Shown piece by piece: positions 13,105 to 25,545 of a DNA stretch of 64,000 nucleotides (the first letter of the stretch is position 1; the number at the start of each line of letters is the position of its first letter). Where the stretch lies: positions 2,271,001 to 2,335,000 of the forward strand of contig NC_088299.1 in the NCBI RefSeq assembly GCF_032854445.1, read 5' to 3'. The position numbers and the translations under genes were made by a program. The notes beneath the pieces are model-generated. The model was not told where the DNA came from, did not search any database, and saw only the letters and a program-made list of their open reading frames with translations. The DNA comes from Liolophura sinensis. Its lineage: Eukaryota > Mollusca > Polyplacophora > Chitonida > Chitonidae.

Positions 13105-15149
13105 CATTCGGTCATACCATGATGGTGTCTCTGGACCCATTGTCGGCATGTTTATCGTGCTGCATCAAGGACACACGTAGGTGGAACCACCAAACATCGT
13201 CCAGCCAACCGTACTCAGTCTCTACCGTTTATACCACGCTCCAAGCGAACAAATCACAAGAGTGAAATAAGATGCAGTGTTTAAATTACACGCGAACACT
13301 GTATACACTTGGTCATTGCACCACGGTAATATCTATAGGTAAAGTGCAAGCGCTTATCAAGTGTTATAATAGTTGTTATTACAAAAAGCGCTAATTACCA
13401 GTGTGAATGCATAATTCAGTGCGACAGGAACGCCACCTTCTGTTAAAATCAGGATACTTCTTGCAACTATCATTACACAACTTTAAAAGAACAGAAATAT
13501 TATTAGGAATTATTATCTTGTGAATATTGACTTAATTTTATACATGCTGTACCTAAAAAATATCGTGTGTAAGATCTGTCATCTTCCTGGACAATTAGAA
13601 CTATGCCTGTTCTTTTTGAATGGTTGTCAGTCGGAGATGGATTCGAACACACAATTCCCAAAATTCGCTCTATACAAAGCTACCAGGCCAGCTCGTGATA
13701 GACTTCTGTTTCATTTATTTATTTATTTGTTTATATTACCTAACTGGTTCTAGCACCGTGCGCTAGAATATCTCCTTTGTCAGTACATATCTGCAAGTTT
13801 TGGTTCAATGAACTGTCCTGATGGCGGAAATATTGTTGTTTTTTAGTTATGGCCCATCGAACTGTCATGAACTCTCTTGAGTTCATGAGATCCCAGGTTC
13901 GAATCCTCCTCGCTGTGATTCTGAAGAGCTCTTAAACCAAAAGTTTTTTCCACGGTTGACAGACTTCATAGTAAAAAAAATTCTTGTGATCGTTGTAAAA
14001 TGTTAATAAATACAAATGGAATATTATTCATTCACGGTTCTTGCTTCATAACGTTAATAAGTTGATGTCTTATTAGTGATATTCATTGGTTTTTCACCCA
14101 AACCCATTCAAAAATTTAAATCACGGAGTCCATGTTTATGACTCTCCGTCATTGATGATGTGTCATTTTAAAGAACGAAATACAAAAGGGCATCTACTTA
14201 GGGAATACTGGGTGACAATATGAACATTTGGAGGCATTTCAACATTGATATGAGCATATTTGTTGGTAAATGATTTATCGATAGAGATAAATCATTTATT
14301 AATATCGATAAGGTAGATTCAACGGATGAATTACTTGTACCGTTATGCACAGAAAATGCATAAATGGAATCATAAATATGAACCGATAATACCGTGTTTG
14401 ACGCAGTGTAATAATTGGATTTTCTTCCCTTGATTACCGCAGAGCTAAGTGAGTAAAAATGTAATTTAACAAATGTGTTCCATTTGTTTTGTCGCTTTAG
14501 TATAAGCGCCAGTCAAATAAATAAATAAATCTATTTGTTTCAAGAATCCACGCATCCTAAATGACTGAGCTGGTGATTTTTGAAAGCAAGAAAGAATCCG
14601 TATCATAATGAAATCATACAGATTCTAGGTCTAGACTTGTAAATAATTTACGAATATTGACAAATATTCATAGTTGGTTCGAAAACAAAATTTTTAATTG
14701 ACAATTAACTAATATTAATATTACGAATGAACAGTGAATTATTAGTGTATATGCATAAAGAGATAGATACATGCAGTTTCCGAGAAAATGGAATGTTTCT
14801 AGGAAAAAGACTGTTCTGTTTTGGTGTCTAATGTGTGTGTGTAAGAATCAACATGGAATTCCTTGTCCAAGGAAAGCAGAACGCAAATATATCGTAAACA
14901 GCATTGGTCTATACCGGTACACAACTTTCGAATATCGACAAGTATTCATATAAAAAACACACTGACAGTTTACTTATGTTAACATCAGAAATAACCAAAT
15001 AGTTAATTATTTGGATATCCATTTAAGCTGCAAACGTACAACTTAGTGTCACAAGAATAATGACGAGTTTCCTGAAGTTACCTAATGTAAATTTTTTCCG
15101 CTCACCCTGTTGTTCGCAGGAATCAAGGTAGCAAATAAAAAACCGTCGT
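13105..15149. other. Intron sequence, nothing recognised
   Basis: AT-rich. A B-box-like GGTTCGAATCC occurs at about 13891 without a complete tRNA fold. Confidence 0.6.
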
Positions 15150-15790
15150 TTCCAATATTACTGAATGTGCAGTTTCATGGCCACCCAGACTGTTGACAGA
15201 AACCAACGCTGTGTTTGAAATTATCTAGCGTATAAAGTAAAATCAAACACATAAAATGTTGACAAAATCAGGACAACGGATTACAGTGCACTTTGTTAAG
15301 TTGTGCACTAATGTAAAAAGTGCCACACACACCTAGGTTGTAGACAGAAAAAACAGCGTGTTTCCCGAAGTAATCCGGTATGCAAAGTTTTACTCAAACT
15401 TGCCGGGTTCTTTTACAGAATTCAAGACAGCAAATCACGGTGACAGTTTTACAAGTTATTTGAGGTGCAGAGGCGTTTCAGTCACACCCAGGTTGCTGAC
15501 AGGCGTAAATACAGCCAATAACAGCGTTATTTCTGAAGTTATATCCAGTGACTCGCCAGAAACCGAAAGGAGTAAAGATGACTTGTCTCTGAATTTCACC
15601 ATTCTGCAATGTTTAATACCCATGCAGGATAACCAGAATGTTGTATGTTAACCAGAATGAAGCCAGGGAATAACAGCTTTATGTCTGAAAACAAAAACCG
15701 GTGTAACTGTTTAACGCACAGCTAAATTGTTGACAGAAAGTCCATTCCAGTGAGGTATTATCCAACCGTGCAACTCAGACGTAAATAATG
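15150..15790. repeat. Degenerate tandem repeat, unit about 150-180 bp, in the receptor intron
   Basis: The pattern CACCCAG-TTG-TGACAGA ... GTGTTTC-GAAGTTAT recurs near 15183, 15330, 15485 and, weakly, 15715. The copies are strongly diverged. Confidence 0.5.
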
Positions 15791-18375
15791 TGACTGGGAA
15801 AATTAACCAACTCTAATTACATAGCTGCAGGAAACTCTGGCTTAACACCATAGAAAGACTCTGCTGTCATTTGCCGAGCACAAACTAATGTCTTGTTCTG
15901 TGGAATAAATGTCTATAATTATACAATTGTGATTATACCTCAATGCTAGCGCTGTATCGCCGAAAGATGTTGAATTTCTATAGTTGCGAGCAATTACAGT
16001 AAAGTTTTCATATTCCCTATCTCTGACCCTAGGGAAAAATCGACTTTAGCAAATGAATAATTGCCGACTAAAATCCGACACAGGATTCTGCCTTAGAGTT
16101 CAAAATCGTTTGGTGTAAACGCACTTTTTTCTTATTACCTAGTCCCAAGCCTGCTATCTCTGAAATAAGCTTATATTTTGGAGAGACTGTGTGGAGAGTG
16201 AAGACTGGGAATTTGCTCAAAGTAAATCTCTTCTGTAACAAACAGCTTTAGATTTACTAAGTTTCCACCAATTTTAAATACATTAAGATATTGACAAGAA
16301 AAACGCCTAAGGCTGGATTCGACGTATTACAGATAGGGAATTATTAATGGCAGTCCATAAACAAGCCAAATTTTCCTTCCAGATGTCGTAAGAAGTGATG
16401 TATTTTACGGCTACTTTGGGACTTCTTGAACAGTCTGTTGCAATCGTTCTCGTATTATAAATTACGTATAACGAACGCCAAAATGATGGATGGCAAACCT
16501 TTGGGCTTGATGTTTTTTTGGTACACGTTGACAGTCAAGTGTAATTATTTTATTTGTCCAGCACATCTTAAATAGACAATGAACAAAGTGTTTTGGACAT
16601 GATAAAGAATAAATGGCCATTACCTGCGATCTATCTCCACATAAAATAATCGCTTGAGCAAACCTGCTTTTTTACCTTATTTCCTTTTTTTTCTTATTAT
16701 GGAAAGACGTGCAACGAGTCATAGGTCATTATACGTTTTTTATTGAACATTTGCCAACATTTCGGACACTTTCAAGCCAAATGTAATAAGTCATGCAATC
16801 AAAACTCGAACGATAAATTATCCTGATGTTTGCACTGAAGATAGTCAAGCTTCTAACGTCGAAAGACGGGTAAATTCCGCAAATGACAGATATCGCTGTG
16901 AATGCGTGCTAGTCTGCCAGTACCGTAAGTCAACCGTGATTGCGAGGGAGATCGGTTAGTGGCAACACCGCCCCGCGCTGAGTGATAGGGCTTATCCCTT
17001 AAGGCTTTGTTCATGACGTTGCAGTGGTTAGTCGCTTCCACATTAAGACGATAGAAGAGACGTGACCTGCTTGTCTCATTCAACTCCGTGTCCAGGCCTG
17101 TTCATCAATTCCAGGTGTAAGGCCTGTTAAAGCCCTCTACAAGCCGCCTCTGGCAGGCGATGGACTGGGGCTAATTGCTAGAACATTACACGGCTCTTCT
17201 CGAAGAGAAGACGTCCTCTTTTGCCAACAACGACAAATCACCATTTTAAGTAGCCACAGGACCTAAAATAGCTCTGGACCTGTGTGGGATAAACAAATAA
17301 GACACAACTGCGCAGACAAATCATGTTAGAAGTGCGCTTGTACACTTTCAGATTGACAGTCTGGATGCGAGTAAATCAACTAAACGTGGTCATGAATAGA
17401 GACTGGAGAGGGATCAAATCAGCACCGCGAGAAGTTTCCTATTGTGAACAGGGGACAAATCAATATCGCATTACCTTGGTCTACAAGTGGCCATGAGCGA
17501 GGTTGAATGAGGACCGAAACTACAAGGTACTTGCTTAGCCGCCTGGTGTTCGCACAACCATTATGGCCGCCCTGACAGGCATTTCCGGTACACCCAACTA
17601 ATTGGGCTGGGGGCGTAACCTATAGTTATTCTGCTGTTACCATGATGCAGAGGAATGCGAAAACGTGCTAGGGACCGAGTTGGATATCGACAATCCTAAA
17701 CCAGAGCAGCTGCCATTACTTTCTCCTTCTTTATAAAACACCAGAATGTTTAGTGATTAACTTTCAGGAGCTTTTTTCCCAAAGGGGAGCAGGTTTCTTG
17801 TATTCCTTCACTTCAAGATCATGTTAAAACGGAAAGAAACATCTGAACTGTTGGCTCGCTGCCAACTGCACAGGAAGATCGAGTTGTAGAGCCTAATGGT
17901 AGGCAGATCGAACCGATTTAGTGAATCTATACTTTATTCTTTGTCCCGGAATTTACGTCTCGCTTCTTTTAGCGATATAAGGGTGTTGCTTTAAATAGGC
18001 CCTCTGAGGCATTCGGATTTCCCCCACTTCCATTGTTCCGTATCGAATTTTACTAAAGGATATGCCAGCTTCAAACAGCTTCCCCGGACCATGAAGTTCT
18101 TTCGTCATCTTGGTTATATTTTGCACATGAGCATAACTTCTTCACGCAGGCCTTTTGATTAGTTATGGATTTCATCCCCATGCTGTTTTATTGCCCGTAA
18201 TGTTTGAGTAACAATCTGCTATGTGATTAAATGATATCAACGACTATATACGACTTGGAATGAGATAGGGCTTGCGCTTTTCCAAATAAATTAAAACAAA
18301 ATGCGTCAAGCAGGCGAGTGTTGGGTTAGAACGGTTAACCCCCGACCGGTGCTGAAAAGATTCTTACCTTGTAAA
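15791..18375. other. Intron sequence, nothing recognised
   Basis: No repeat family or exon could be supported here. Confidence 0.55.
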
Positions 18376-18606
18376 TAGGCGTAATGACCCAGGAGCCTCC
18401 CACCAATGCAGTTGCTGTGAGTTCAAATCCATCTCACAATGGCTTTATCTCTGGCCTTACATGGGACGGTCTGCCAGCAAGCCGCGGATGGTCGTGGGTT
18501 TCCTCCGGGTTCTGCCCGGTTTCCACCCACCACAATGCTGGCCGCCGTCGTATAAGTGAAATATTCTTGAGTACAGCCTAAAACTCCAATCAAATAAATA
18601 AATACA
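18376..18606 (+). mobile_element. SINE-1 copy, 5'-truncated
   Basis: It runs from GCGTAATGACCC through GGCCGCCGTCGTATAAGTGA to the AAATAAATAAATA tail, keeping the B-box-like GAGTTCAAATCC. A 7-bp duplication, TTGTAAA, lies at 18369-18375 and 18607-18613. It lies in the receptor intron, against a consensus donor-like sequence on the minus strand. Confidence 0.85.
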
Positions 18607-19936
18607 TTGTAAAACCACACGGCACAGACAGCCATAAAATGTTTATGAATCGATATGGCTTTTGTAGGCGATCCCAATATAACTACATGAACAAGTAATG
18701 TACCGGTTATAGACCGTGTGAACAAAGGCGGGCAAATTCCCTGGTCGCCTTATGTGCCGCCAAGACATCATCAATTCCGCAAACAAAAGAGAAATATACG
18801 CCTCGGTGGCGCAGGTCTACTCCACCTCTTGATTGTGGACTATACGTCGGTCAGGATTTATATCAGATCGGCCAGAACAGGTGCCTTTGAGGCTCAGTCT
18901 TTCTACACCGAAGACAGTTCGCCAATATCCGGTGTGTCTTCAGGCGTACAGCAATCCCTCCCCCACTTCTCCTGATTAAATTGAAAACCTGACTTACCAC
19001 ATTCAACTGGAAATGGGGGGGGGGGGGGGCATAGCTTCCATCCGCTAATCGCCTGCATACGACTTGTACGAAAGGAAACGTTCTGCTTCCGTCTTTCATT
19101 GTTGAATTAGATCCGGATTCCCCGTACGCACACGTGCAGTGTTTGCGGTATTTTTGTCCGGTGGTGTTTATATATCTATAATGAGGAAGCTTCATGTTTT
19201 GACGCGAAAAGCCAACTTATGAATCCGCCTTGCTTTGACACAAACAGACACCATTGATCGTTGTTCGTTAGAAATGGTGGATTATTGATAATACAGATAA
19301 TTCTCTGTTAACAGGGATATATGCAAACCAAATGGTGCGCATTAGGTTACAGTATTAAAACAGCTGTCCTTATATCTGTACATCTTTAGCGGAGAGAGTG
19401 AAAACGCTACTGAAATATTTACAGTAACAAACACTGGCGTGCATACGCTAATTACTAGTCAATAAACTAGGAAAAGATGGTCCAGCAACTCCTTCACTGA
19501 ACAAGGAGACTATGGACTTAACCAACAACATAAAATCCTCCATCAGTTTATAACCGACAGGTACTTTTTGTTCACAGACCAAGTAAACTATGAATGGCGT
19601 CATTTTGTTAAAGTGTGAACAGGGACGACATTTTGTTTTATACGATGTATTAAGAAAACATCTTAGTGTTTTTTTTATTCCCTTTAATTATTAAGCATTT
19701 TTGAAAAACACTTCTTTAATGGATGACAGCTATTTGCAATTTCAGACATTAAGAAAATTCTCTCAAAAATGTAAAGCACTTAATTACTTTTTTAACCGAA
19801 AAACACACACAATCAACAAACTGTTCACGTTTATGAATGTTTCCCTGGCATCCGGTTTTACAAGACATATGAAAAAAATCAGAATTAAGGTTGAACAGTG
19901 TGTTCGTTTACGTGTTTTATTCGCCTTTTCGCACAA

Positions 19937-20012
19937 TAATGCTGGCCACTGTCATATAAGTGAAATATTCTTGAGAACGGCGTAAAACAAAAATCAAATA
20001 AATAAATAAATA
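19937..20012 (+). mobile_element. SINE-1 3' fragment
   Basis: Only the last 75 bp remain (AATGCTGGCCACTGTCATAT ... CAAATAAATAAATAAATA). Confidence 0.8.
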
Positions 20013-20189
20013 TACATGTCTGTTGATAATACTTTTAAAACACAATAGAGGTACATGGAACTCTGAGTATTGAAGTCACATTGATCCCAGCAACTGAAGA
20101 CCAAATAAAGGTACGAAGTACATAATTTGTGTTTTGCTATTTGGAAATAACATGGGATACGTCTTAATACATCGTGAAAGGCGGTTATA

Positions 20190-20770
20190 ATCGAGGTGTC
20201 AAAAGAACAATTCCTATACCAGCCGTCAAGCCAAACTGGACGTTCCAAATCAATAGTTTTCAGGCCAATTCCCAAAACAATGTTCAACACATACCACAGA
20301 AAACTAAGAAAATATATCAAGAATAGAAACTAAGCGGTCAAAAGTTTTCAGTTTCCAAATAGCTTAGGGTGTTTGTTGTTAAGTTATCGATAATCAAAAT
20401 ATTTATTTATTTTTTTATTTGATTGGTGTTTTACGCCGTACTCAAGAAGCATTATGGTGGGTGGAAACCGGGCACAGCCCAGGGGAAACCCACGACCATC
20501 CGCAGGTTGCTGCCAGACCTTCCCACATACAGCCGGAGAGGAAGCCAGCATGAGCTGGACTTGAACTCACAGCGACCGCATTGGTGAGAGACTCCTGGGT
20601 CATTACGCTGCGCTAGCGCGCTAACCAACTGAGTCACGGAGGCCCGATAATCAAAATATGTATAAAACATGTACAGTTGGGGTTTAATGGCAACTGTTCA
20701 TATGTCTAACTTGGTGCTCTTATGGAGCTAGGCTTGAGTTATGCAAATTAGACACAGATAACCCGAAAAC
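20190..20770. repeat. Dispersed segment shared with 35.88-36.19 kb
   Basis: CCAATTCCCAAAACAATGTT, ACACATACCACAGAAAACTA, GTTATCGATAATCAAA and GCAAATTAGACACAG recur in the same order at 35.9-36.2 kb. A SINE-1 splits this copy. On the minus strand both copies read LWFVLYIILGIGL-like hydrophobic segments, so it may be either a repeat or a duplicated exon. Confidence 0.55.
20403..20644 (-). mobile_element. SINE-1 copy with 15-bp target-site duplication
   Basis: The element is close to full length in reverse orientation, ending in the tRNA-like head GCGCTAACCAACTGAGTCAC. It is missing about 20 bases near the tail (the GCCGCCGTCGTATAAG block). CGATAATCAAAATAT flanks it at 20388-20402 and 20645-20659. 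A related dispersed segment at 36.1 kb shows the site without the insertion. Confidence 0.9.
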
Positions 20771-21880
20771 CGCGCTGTGTCGAATAGAATACTGGCAACA
20801 TGGCTACAGCGTGTAAAATAAATACTGAATCAAAAGTCAAGGTCTGAATGCCTAAATCCCTGCCTCAGGTTGCGAACACCTACACAACGGATCGCAGACT
20901 GCCCAAAAGAGAAAAATTCCTACATCAACGTTAACGGCAGCATAGAGAGAAGCAAGATGGATATCCTGTTCTAAGCTACATTAAAATACACTATTTGCAA
21001 ATGCATGCATATAGGCATTCTGTAATTGACGTCTCCGTAGAAAAGAAAAATACGCAAATGATTCATCATTAAACCGTTCCATATGAGCAGTGTATTGGTC
21101 TGCGTGCATCCACTAGTGTCCCGCCAGTTCCACGGACGCATTTGTCTTAAGCCCTTTATAATGCCAAGAACGATTTTATAGATTGATGTCACGAACAGCA
21201 AAAGATCATCTTGGAAGATGCAAAAATGAGAGTCAACAGTAAAAGCCCGTATTAACTATAACGACAGAAAGAGATTACTTTAATTGTCTTTATTAGTGAG
21301 GAAGTCAGGGTAACCGTCTTAGCTTTCTCGTGGGACGGGCGTGGTAGACAGTACGTTATATAACGGACAGAGACGATGGGACCGAAGTCATCCATCATGT
21401 TTTTAATTCTGACGTCTATCCCCAAGTCAATTACGCCTAGAATATCACCGAGAGAATAGTTTACCCATAACCCGACAGCTGTGCAGGTTAATAAGATAAT
21501 GTCGGTATTCACATAAGACAGTACGGTAGTATTTTAATATCCCTCTGGAATAATGCTTCATCCAAGCCAATCAAGTCTTTAAGGAGAGTCTTTTCGACAG
21601 CGTAAACACCAACGGTCATGATGGCACATGATTTGGATACTCAGTATAGGCGCCAAGAACACTCCATGGATCTTTTTAGCATCGATGAAAACTTCTGACT
21701 CCTACTCCTTTGCATTGGCTTCGTCCTAATTTTTCATCTTGTATACTTTCTTGGTTCTTTGGTGGATATGTTGAACGCTGTTTTGGAAACTGGTTTTGGA
21801 ATTACTGTTCTGGAACAACCATTATGGTTGACGAGTAGTAACAAATGCATGATACAATAGAATTAAAGATGAACAACATA

Positions 21881-22095
21881 CAGAGTAAGACCAGAGCAGC
21901 AACGACAATGTGATATTTGGCAAATGGTCACATGTAACCGGTGAAATACGGCCGCTTGTCAATTTACTTCAGCTGGGGTTTTATTCGAACTGTTCATGTA
22001 AATGAATAAATAGTAGCAGTTTACACGACCTCTAGCACCATGGTTTCGCAGAATTTAGGTAAAAACTGCAGATATGTTAACTGCAATTAAGTAGA
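21881..22095 (+). mobile_element. DR-1 dispersed repeat, + orientation
   Basis: It carries GGCAAATGGTCACATGTAAC, the core ACCGGTGAAATACGGCC, then GGGGTTTTATTCGAACTGTT and AATAAATAGTAGCAGTTTAC. The same order recurs at 33.7, 43.4 and, reversed, at 30.6, 42.2, 52.3 and 58.2 kb. The class is unknown: no open frame, no tRNA head. Confidence 0.75.
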
Positions 22096-24329
22096 CGTCG
22101 CTGGTCTAGAATTGCTCAAAATGCCTAGATTAAAATCATCTCTTTAATCACATTAATGCACATTACAACGTCGGTCAAATAAATACGAACATTAATACTT
22201 GACTGACCTTTGTTATTCTTCCTTAACGCCATAATCGAGAATATTTAACTTACAAGAAGAGTGTCTGTATCTTAAGGGTGGAGGAAGATGAAGGGCCTGG
22301 ATAAAACCACCTACCTCTAACTTACCAACGAACATTTCTGCGTGATATGTCTTGTTGTTGGAAAGTAAGTACATGATCTGCCCCGTGAGCTTCATGTAAA
22401 ACCACACGACAGAGCACCGGCGAGCGTTTCTATTTCAAAGAAGGGCTATTTTGAACATGTTTGATAACCATGTAATCATTGTGAAGTTCAAAGTAAAATA
22501 ATGGCTTCATTTGAGTCACTTTTATGAGTTTAATAGAAACCATTTCGCTATACCCCGATTACAGAAGCAACCAAAGAGGCAGCATAAATGGATCGGAAGA
22601 AAATGAAATCCTCGATGGCTGTAACAGATGTCCACAGCCCCCAGAATACACAAGCATGCGGTGAAAAGTAATGCTGTGTCCCTCACCATAATACCTTGTG
22701 CTGGCGGGGTCTATCCGGCGCATACCATTAACTTGAGAGTATCCGTTAGCCAAACAAGATGCCTTTTTGGAATTTTGATCTGGTCAAATAAATGCGCCAG
22801 TATATATAGATCTCCTCACGGCGATTCGTATGTCAGATGGACATTACTACAAACCTTGATGTATACATGTATGGAGTAAGATATCATACCTGGGTACGTC
22901 GTTCGTGGCAGAAGGTGGACTAATTACGACAGAAACGAGAAAAGATAAAACGTATTGAACACGACCTGCCGTACAAAACCTTGCTGAGGAGTACTGGAGA
23001 ACACAAACGCAATAGGCACTTTGAGAAGTCCATCAATTAGAAATATGCAAATTTATGTGAAGGCAGACAAATGGCTATCGGGTCATCCAGAAGGAAAATC
23101 CGCTGACAGGTATCATTCCCTTTACCTGTTTGGTTCTTATGGAATGGTGCATAATGATAAGTACATGTACCAATAGTCCAATGAAATGGAACCAACAGAT
23201 ACATGGTTCGAAGCTGCGGCCTCATAGAAGGCAAACGAAATAACACTTCAATATTCAACAATAAAAAAATTGTTGATGGCAAACAATGTTATGGATCTGA
23301 AAATTCAAAACAGGAAGTCGGATTTCACACATGATTTATCTTTGTGTTGTTTTGGGAAAATATAATGTCCTTATACTTCCTGCCATCAAGCTGAGGTAAC
23401 TAAGTTACACACTTCAACCGAAATCCGTGCTGTTCTTTAAACGTAACGGATGTCCCACTGTTGGGGATTTTAGAAACGTTCTCTGTTCACAACATGATCA
23501 TCTCCTTCTTTTCTCGGCTAAACCGGTGATTGCATGTTCACTTCCTGAAGCTACTGTATTTTTTCCTGAAATTCCAGCATCCATTAAAACATATTCTGTT
23601 AGGCTTTTTGAATTTTAGAATTAGGGCGATGCAAAAGCCTTCTTTTTTAAATCATCTAGAAATACAAGCATGTAGGAGCTAACAAACCTAATTTTTGATA
23701 ACCAAAAAAGTGTTTCAAAAGTACACATTTACATACGCCGCAAGGACGGACAACATGTGTCAAATACGAGGAATATATGTTCATTCCTGAAAGAAATCCT
23801 GTTCAACAACTCAAAACGCACAGATGTAATATATGGACGACGCTTTTGAATACATGTTTGTTTCGTCGAGAATATACCTTTTAAGTACATGTAAATCATT
23901 TTGTAAAGGGCGTACCATTGCAAAATGCCACATAAAAATGCAATGAGTATGTCAAACAAGGAAAAGGTAAAGTATGAAATAAAAAATATTACACAACATC
24001 TAGTCATTGGCATACTTTTAAGCATAGGTTCTTTCCTTTGCCGACAAAATTCAAGTTCTAACGCATTCCGGACATTCAGGAATGACGTACTGAAGAATAT
24101 TATACCTAATTAATTGTGGTTAGGTCCACTGGTGAAGAAAACTTGGTGGATGATGGAGAAAATCGCCGTAATTTACCAGATACTTGAGAAAAGCATTGTT
24201 TTTCGGATGCTGCCAGGCCAGCGGGAGTTGTACTCAAGCACTGGACCTTGCTGGTCAAGAACTGACCGAACGTGGTAAATGCGAGTGTTATTTGAATTAA
24301 TTAGCAAAGGCAGGCTCAGATGGAATGAA
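22096..24329. other. Intron sequence, no supported exon
   Basis: A minus-strand frame at 22.2-22.4 kb ends at a consensus donor (G|GTAAGT near 22355) but has no recognisable product or clear acceptor. Confidence 0.5.
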
Positions 24330-25470
24330 TATCAGCAGCATTATAAATCTCATATTCCCGATAGGACTGGAGAAGTATTAGATGAGATAAGAATAAGCAA
24401 TGTTGCAAATCTGGGAATCTCAAGTTCTAATCCAGATAGATTTAAGAATAAGCAGAGTTACAATCTGAGAAGATTGTTCTAAATCAGATGACAAAAGAAG
24501 AAGCAATGTTACAAACTTGAAAAGCACAAGTTCTAAATCAGACGGGAAAAACATTCACGGAATGTGGCAAATACGAGAAACACAAATTCTATTTCACAGT
24601 GCATAACAATGAGAAGTTTTATAAATCTAGGAAACCCAAGCCCTTGTTCAAATGGGATAAGAATACAAATCTGAGAAGCTCAATTCTATTCCTATGGACG
24701 GAAAGAGTTCTATATCAGATGTGATACGAATACGCAAATGTAGGTAATTTAAGAAATTCAAATTTGATTTAAAAAATATTAAAATGTGAAATTGTTCAGA
24801 TTTAATATAGATGAGCCGTTTCAAATCTTAGTCTAAAATATAATAAACAAAGTTATGTTCAAATGTGGAATGCCCAACTTCTAGTTTAGATCGAGAAAGA
24901 ATAAGCAATGTTAAAAGCTGAAATATTATATTGTGGTTCAGATCAGATAAGAATAAGCAAAGCTTAAATTCTTCTAGTTAGTATTCCGTTTTGTGTACAG
25001 TGTTAAAAACCTGAGAGACAATGTTACAAATCTGAGACACACATTCTGGTACACAATGGAATAGAATAAGCAATGTGGCAAGTCTGAGAAATTAGTTCTG
25101 GTTTAGCCGGAATTAGCAAAAGCCATGTTGGAAATCCCAGGAAGCCTCTCACGTTCTGGACTAGACAATACATAAGAATAAGCAATTTTACAAATCTATT
25201 CACATTCTATCTCACATGGAATAAAAATAGGAACTATTACTGATCTAGGAGATCAAGTTTTAGTACAGAGAATAACAGAAGAAGCATTGCTACAAATAAG
25301 AGAATGCCAAGTTTTATCCTAGAAGGGGGATAATAACAAAGACTGGATTGTTTCAGTTCTACTGTTATACAGTTTTGCTGTCAGAAATCTGAGCAACAAT
25401 ATTACAAAGAGAAGCTTCAGTTCTAGTGAACATGAAGCCGGGAGAAGAAAAGGAATGTTAGATCTGGGAA
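24330..25470. repeat. Degenerate tandem array, unit about 60-65 bp
   Basis: GATAAGAATAAGCAATGTTA followed by CAAATCTGAGAAGCTCAAGT and TCTA-TCCAGAT recurs through more than 1 kb with variable spacing and many substitutions. It is an old, decayed minisatellite in the receptor intron, and a related scrap lies near 26.5 kb. Confidence 0.7.
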
Positions 25471-25498
25471 GCTCAAAATCTGACTTATTTTTACGCTC

Positions 25499-25545
25499 AA
25501 TTTTTTTTTCTTTTGATTGGTGTTTTATGTCGTACTCAAGACAAT
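25499..25545 (-). mobile_element. SINE-1 3'-end fragment
   Basis: It has a poly-T start, then TTTGATTGGTGTTTTATGTC and GTACTCAAGA. Only the tail end is present, inserted at the edge of the degenerate tandem array. Confidence 0.75.

Noticed and set aside
13845-13915. tRNA-like sequence with GGTTCGAATCC
   Set aside because: The B-box is present, but I could not build the acceptor, D and anticodon arms together; probably a relic of a tRNA-derived SINE.
22213-22440. Minus-strand frame ending at a G|GTAAGT donor near 22355
   Set aside because: The donor is good, but the acceptor side is weak, no family is recognised and it lies in the receptor intron; not enough to call an exon.
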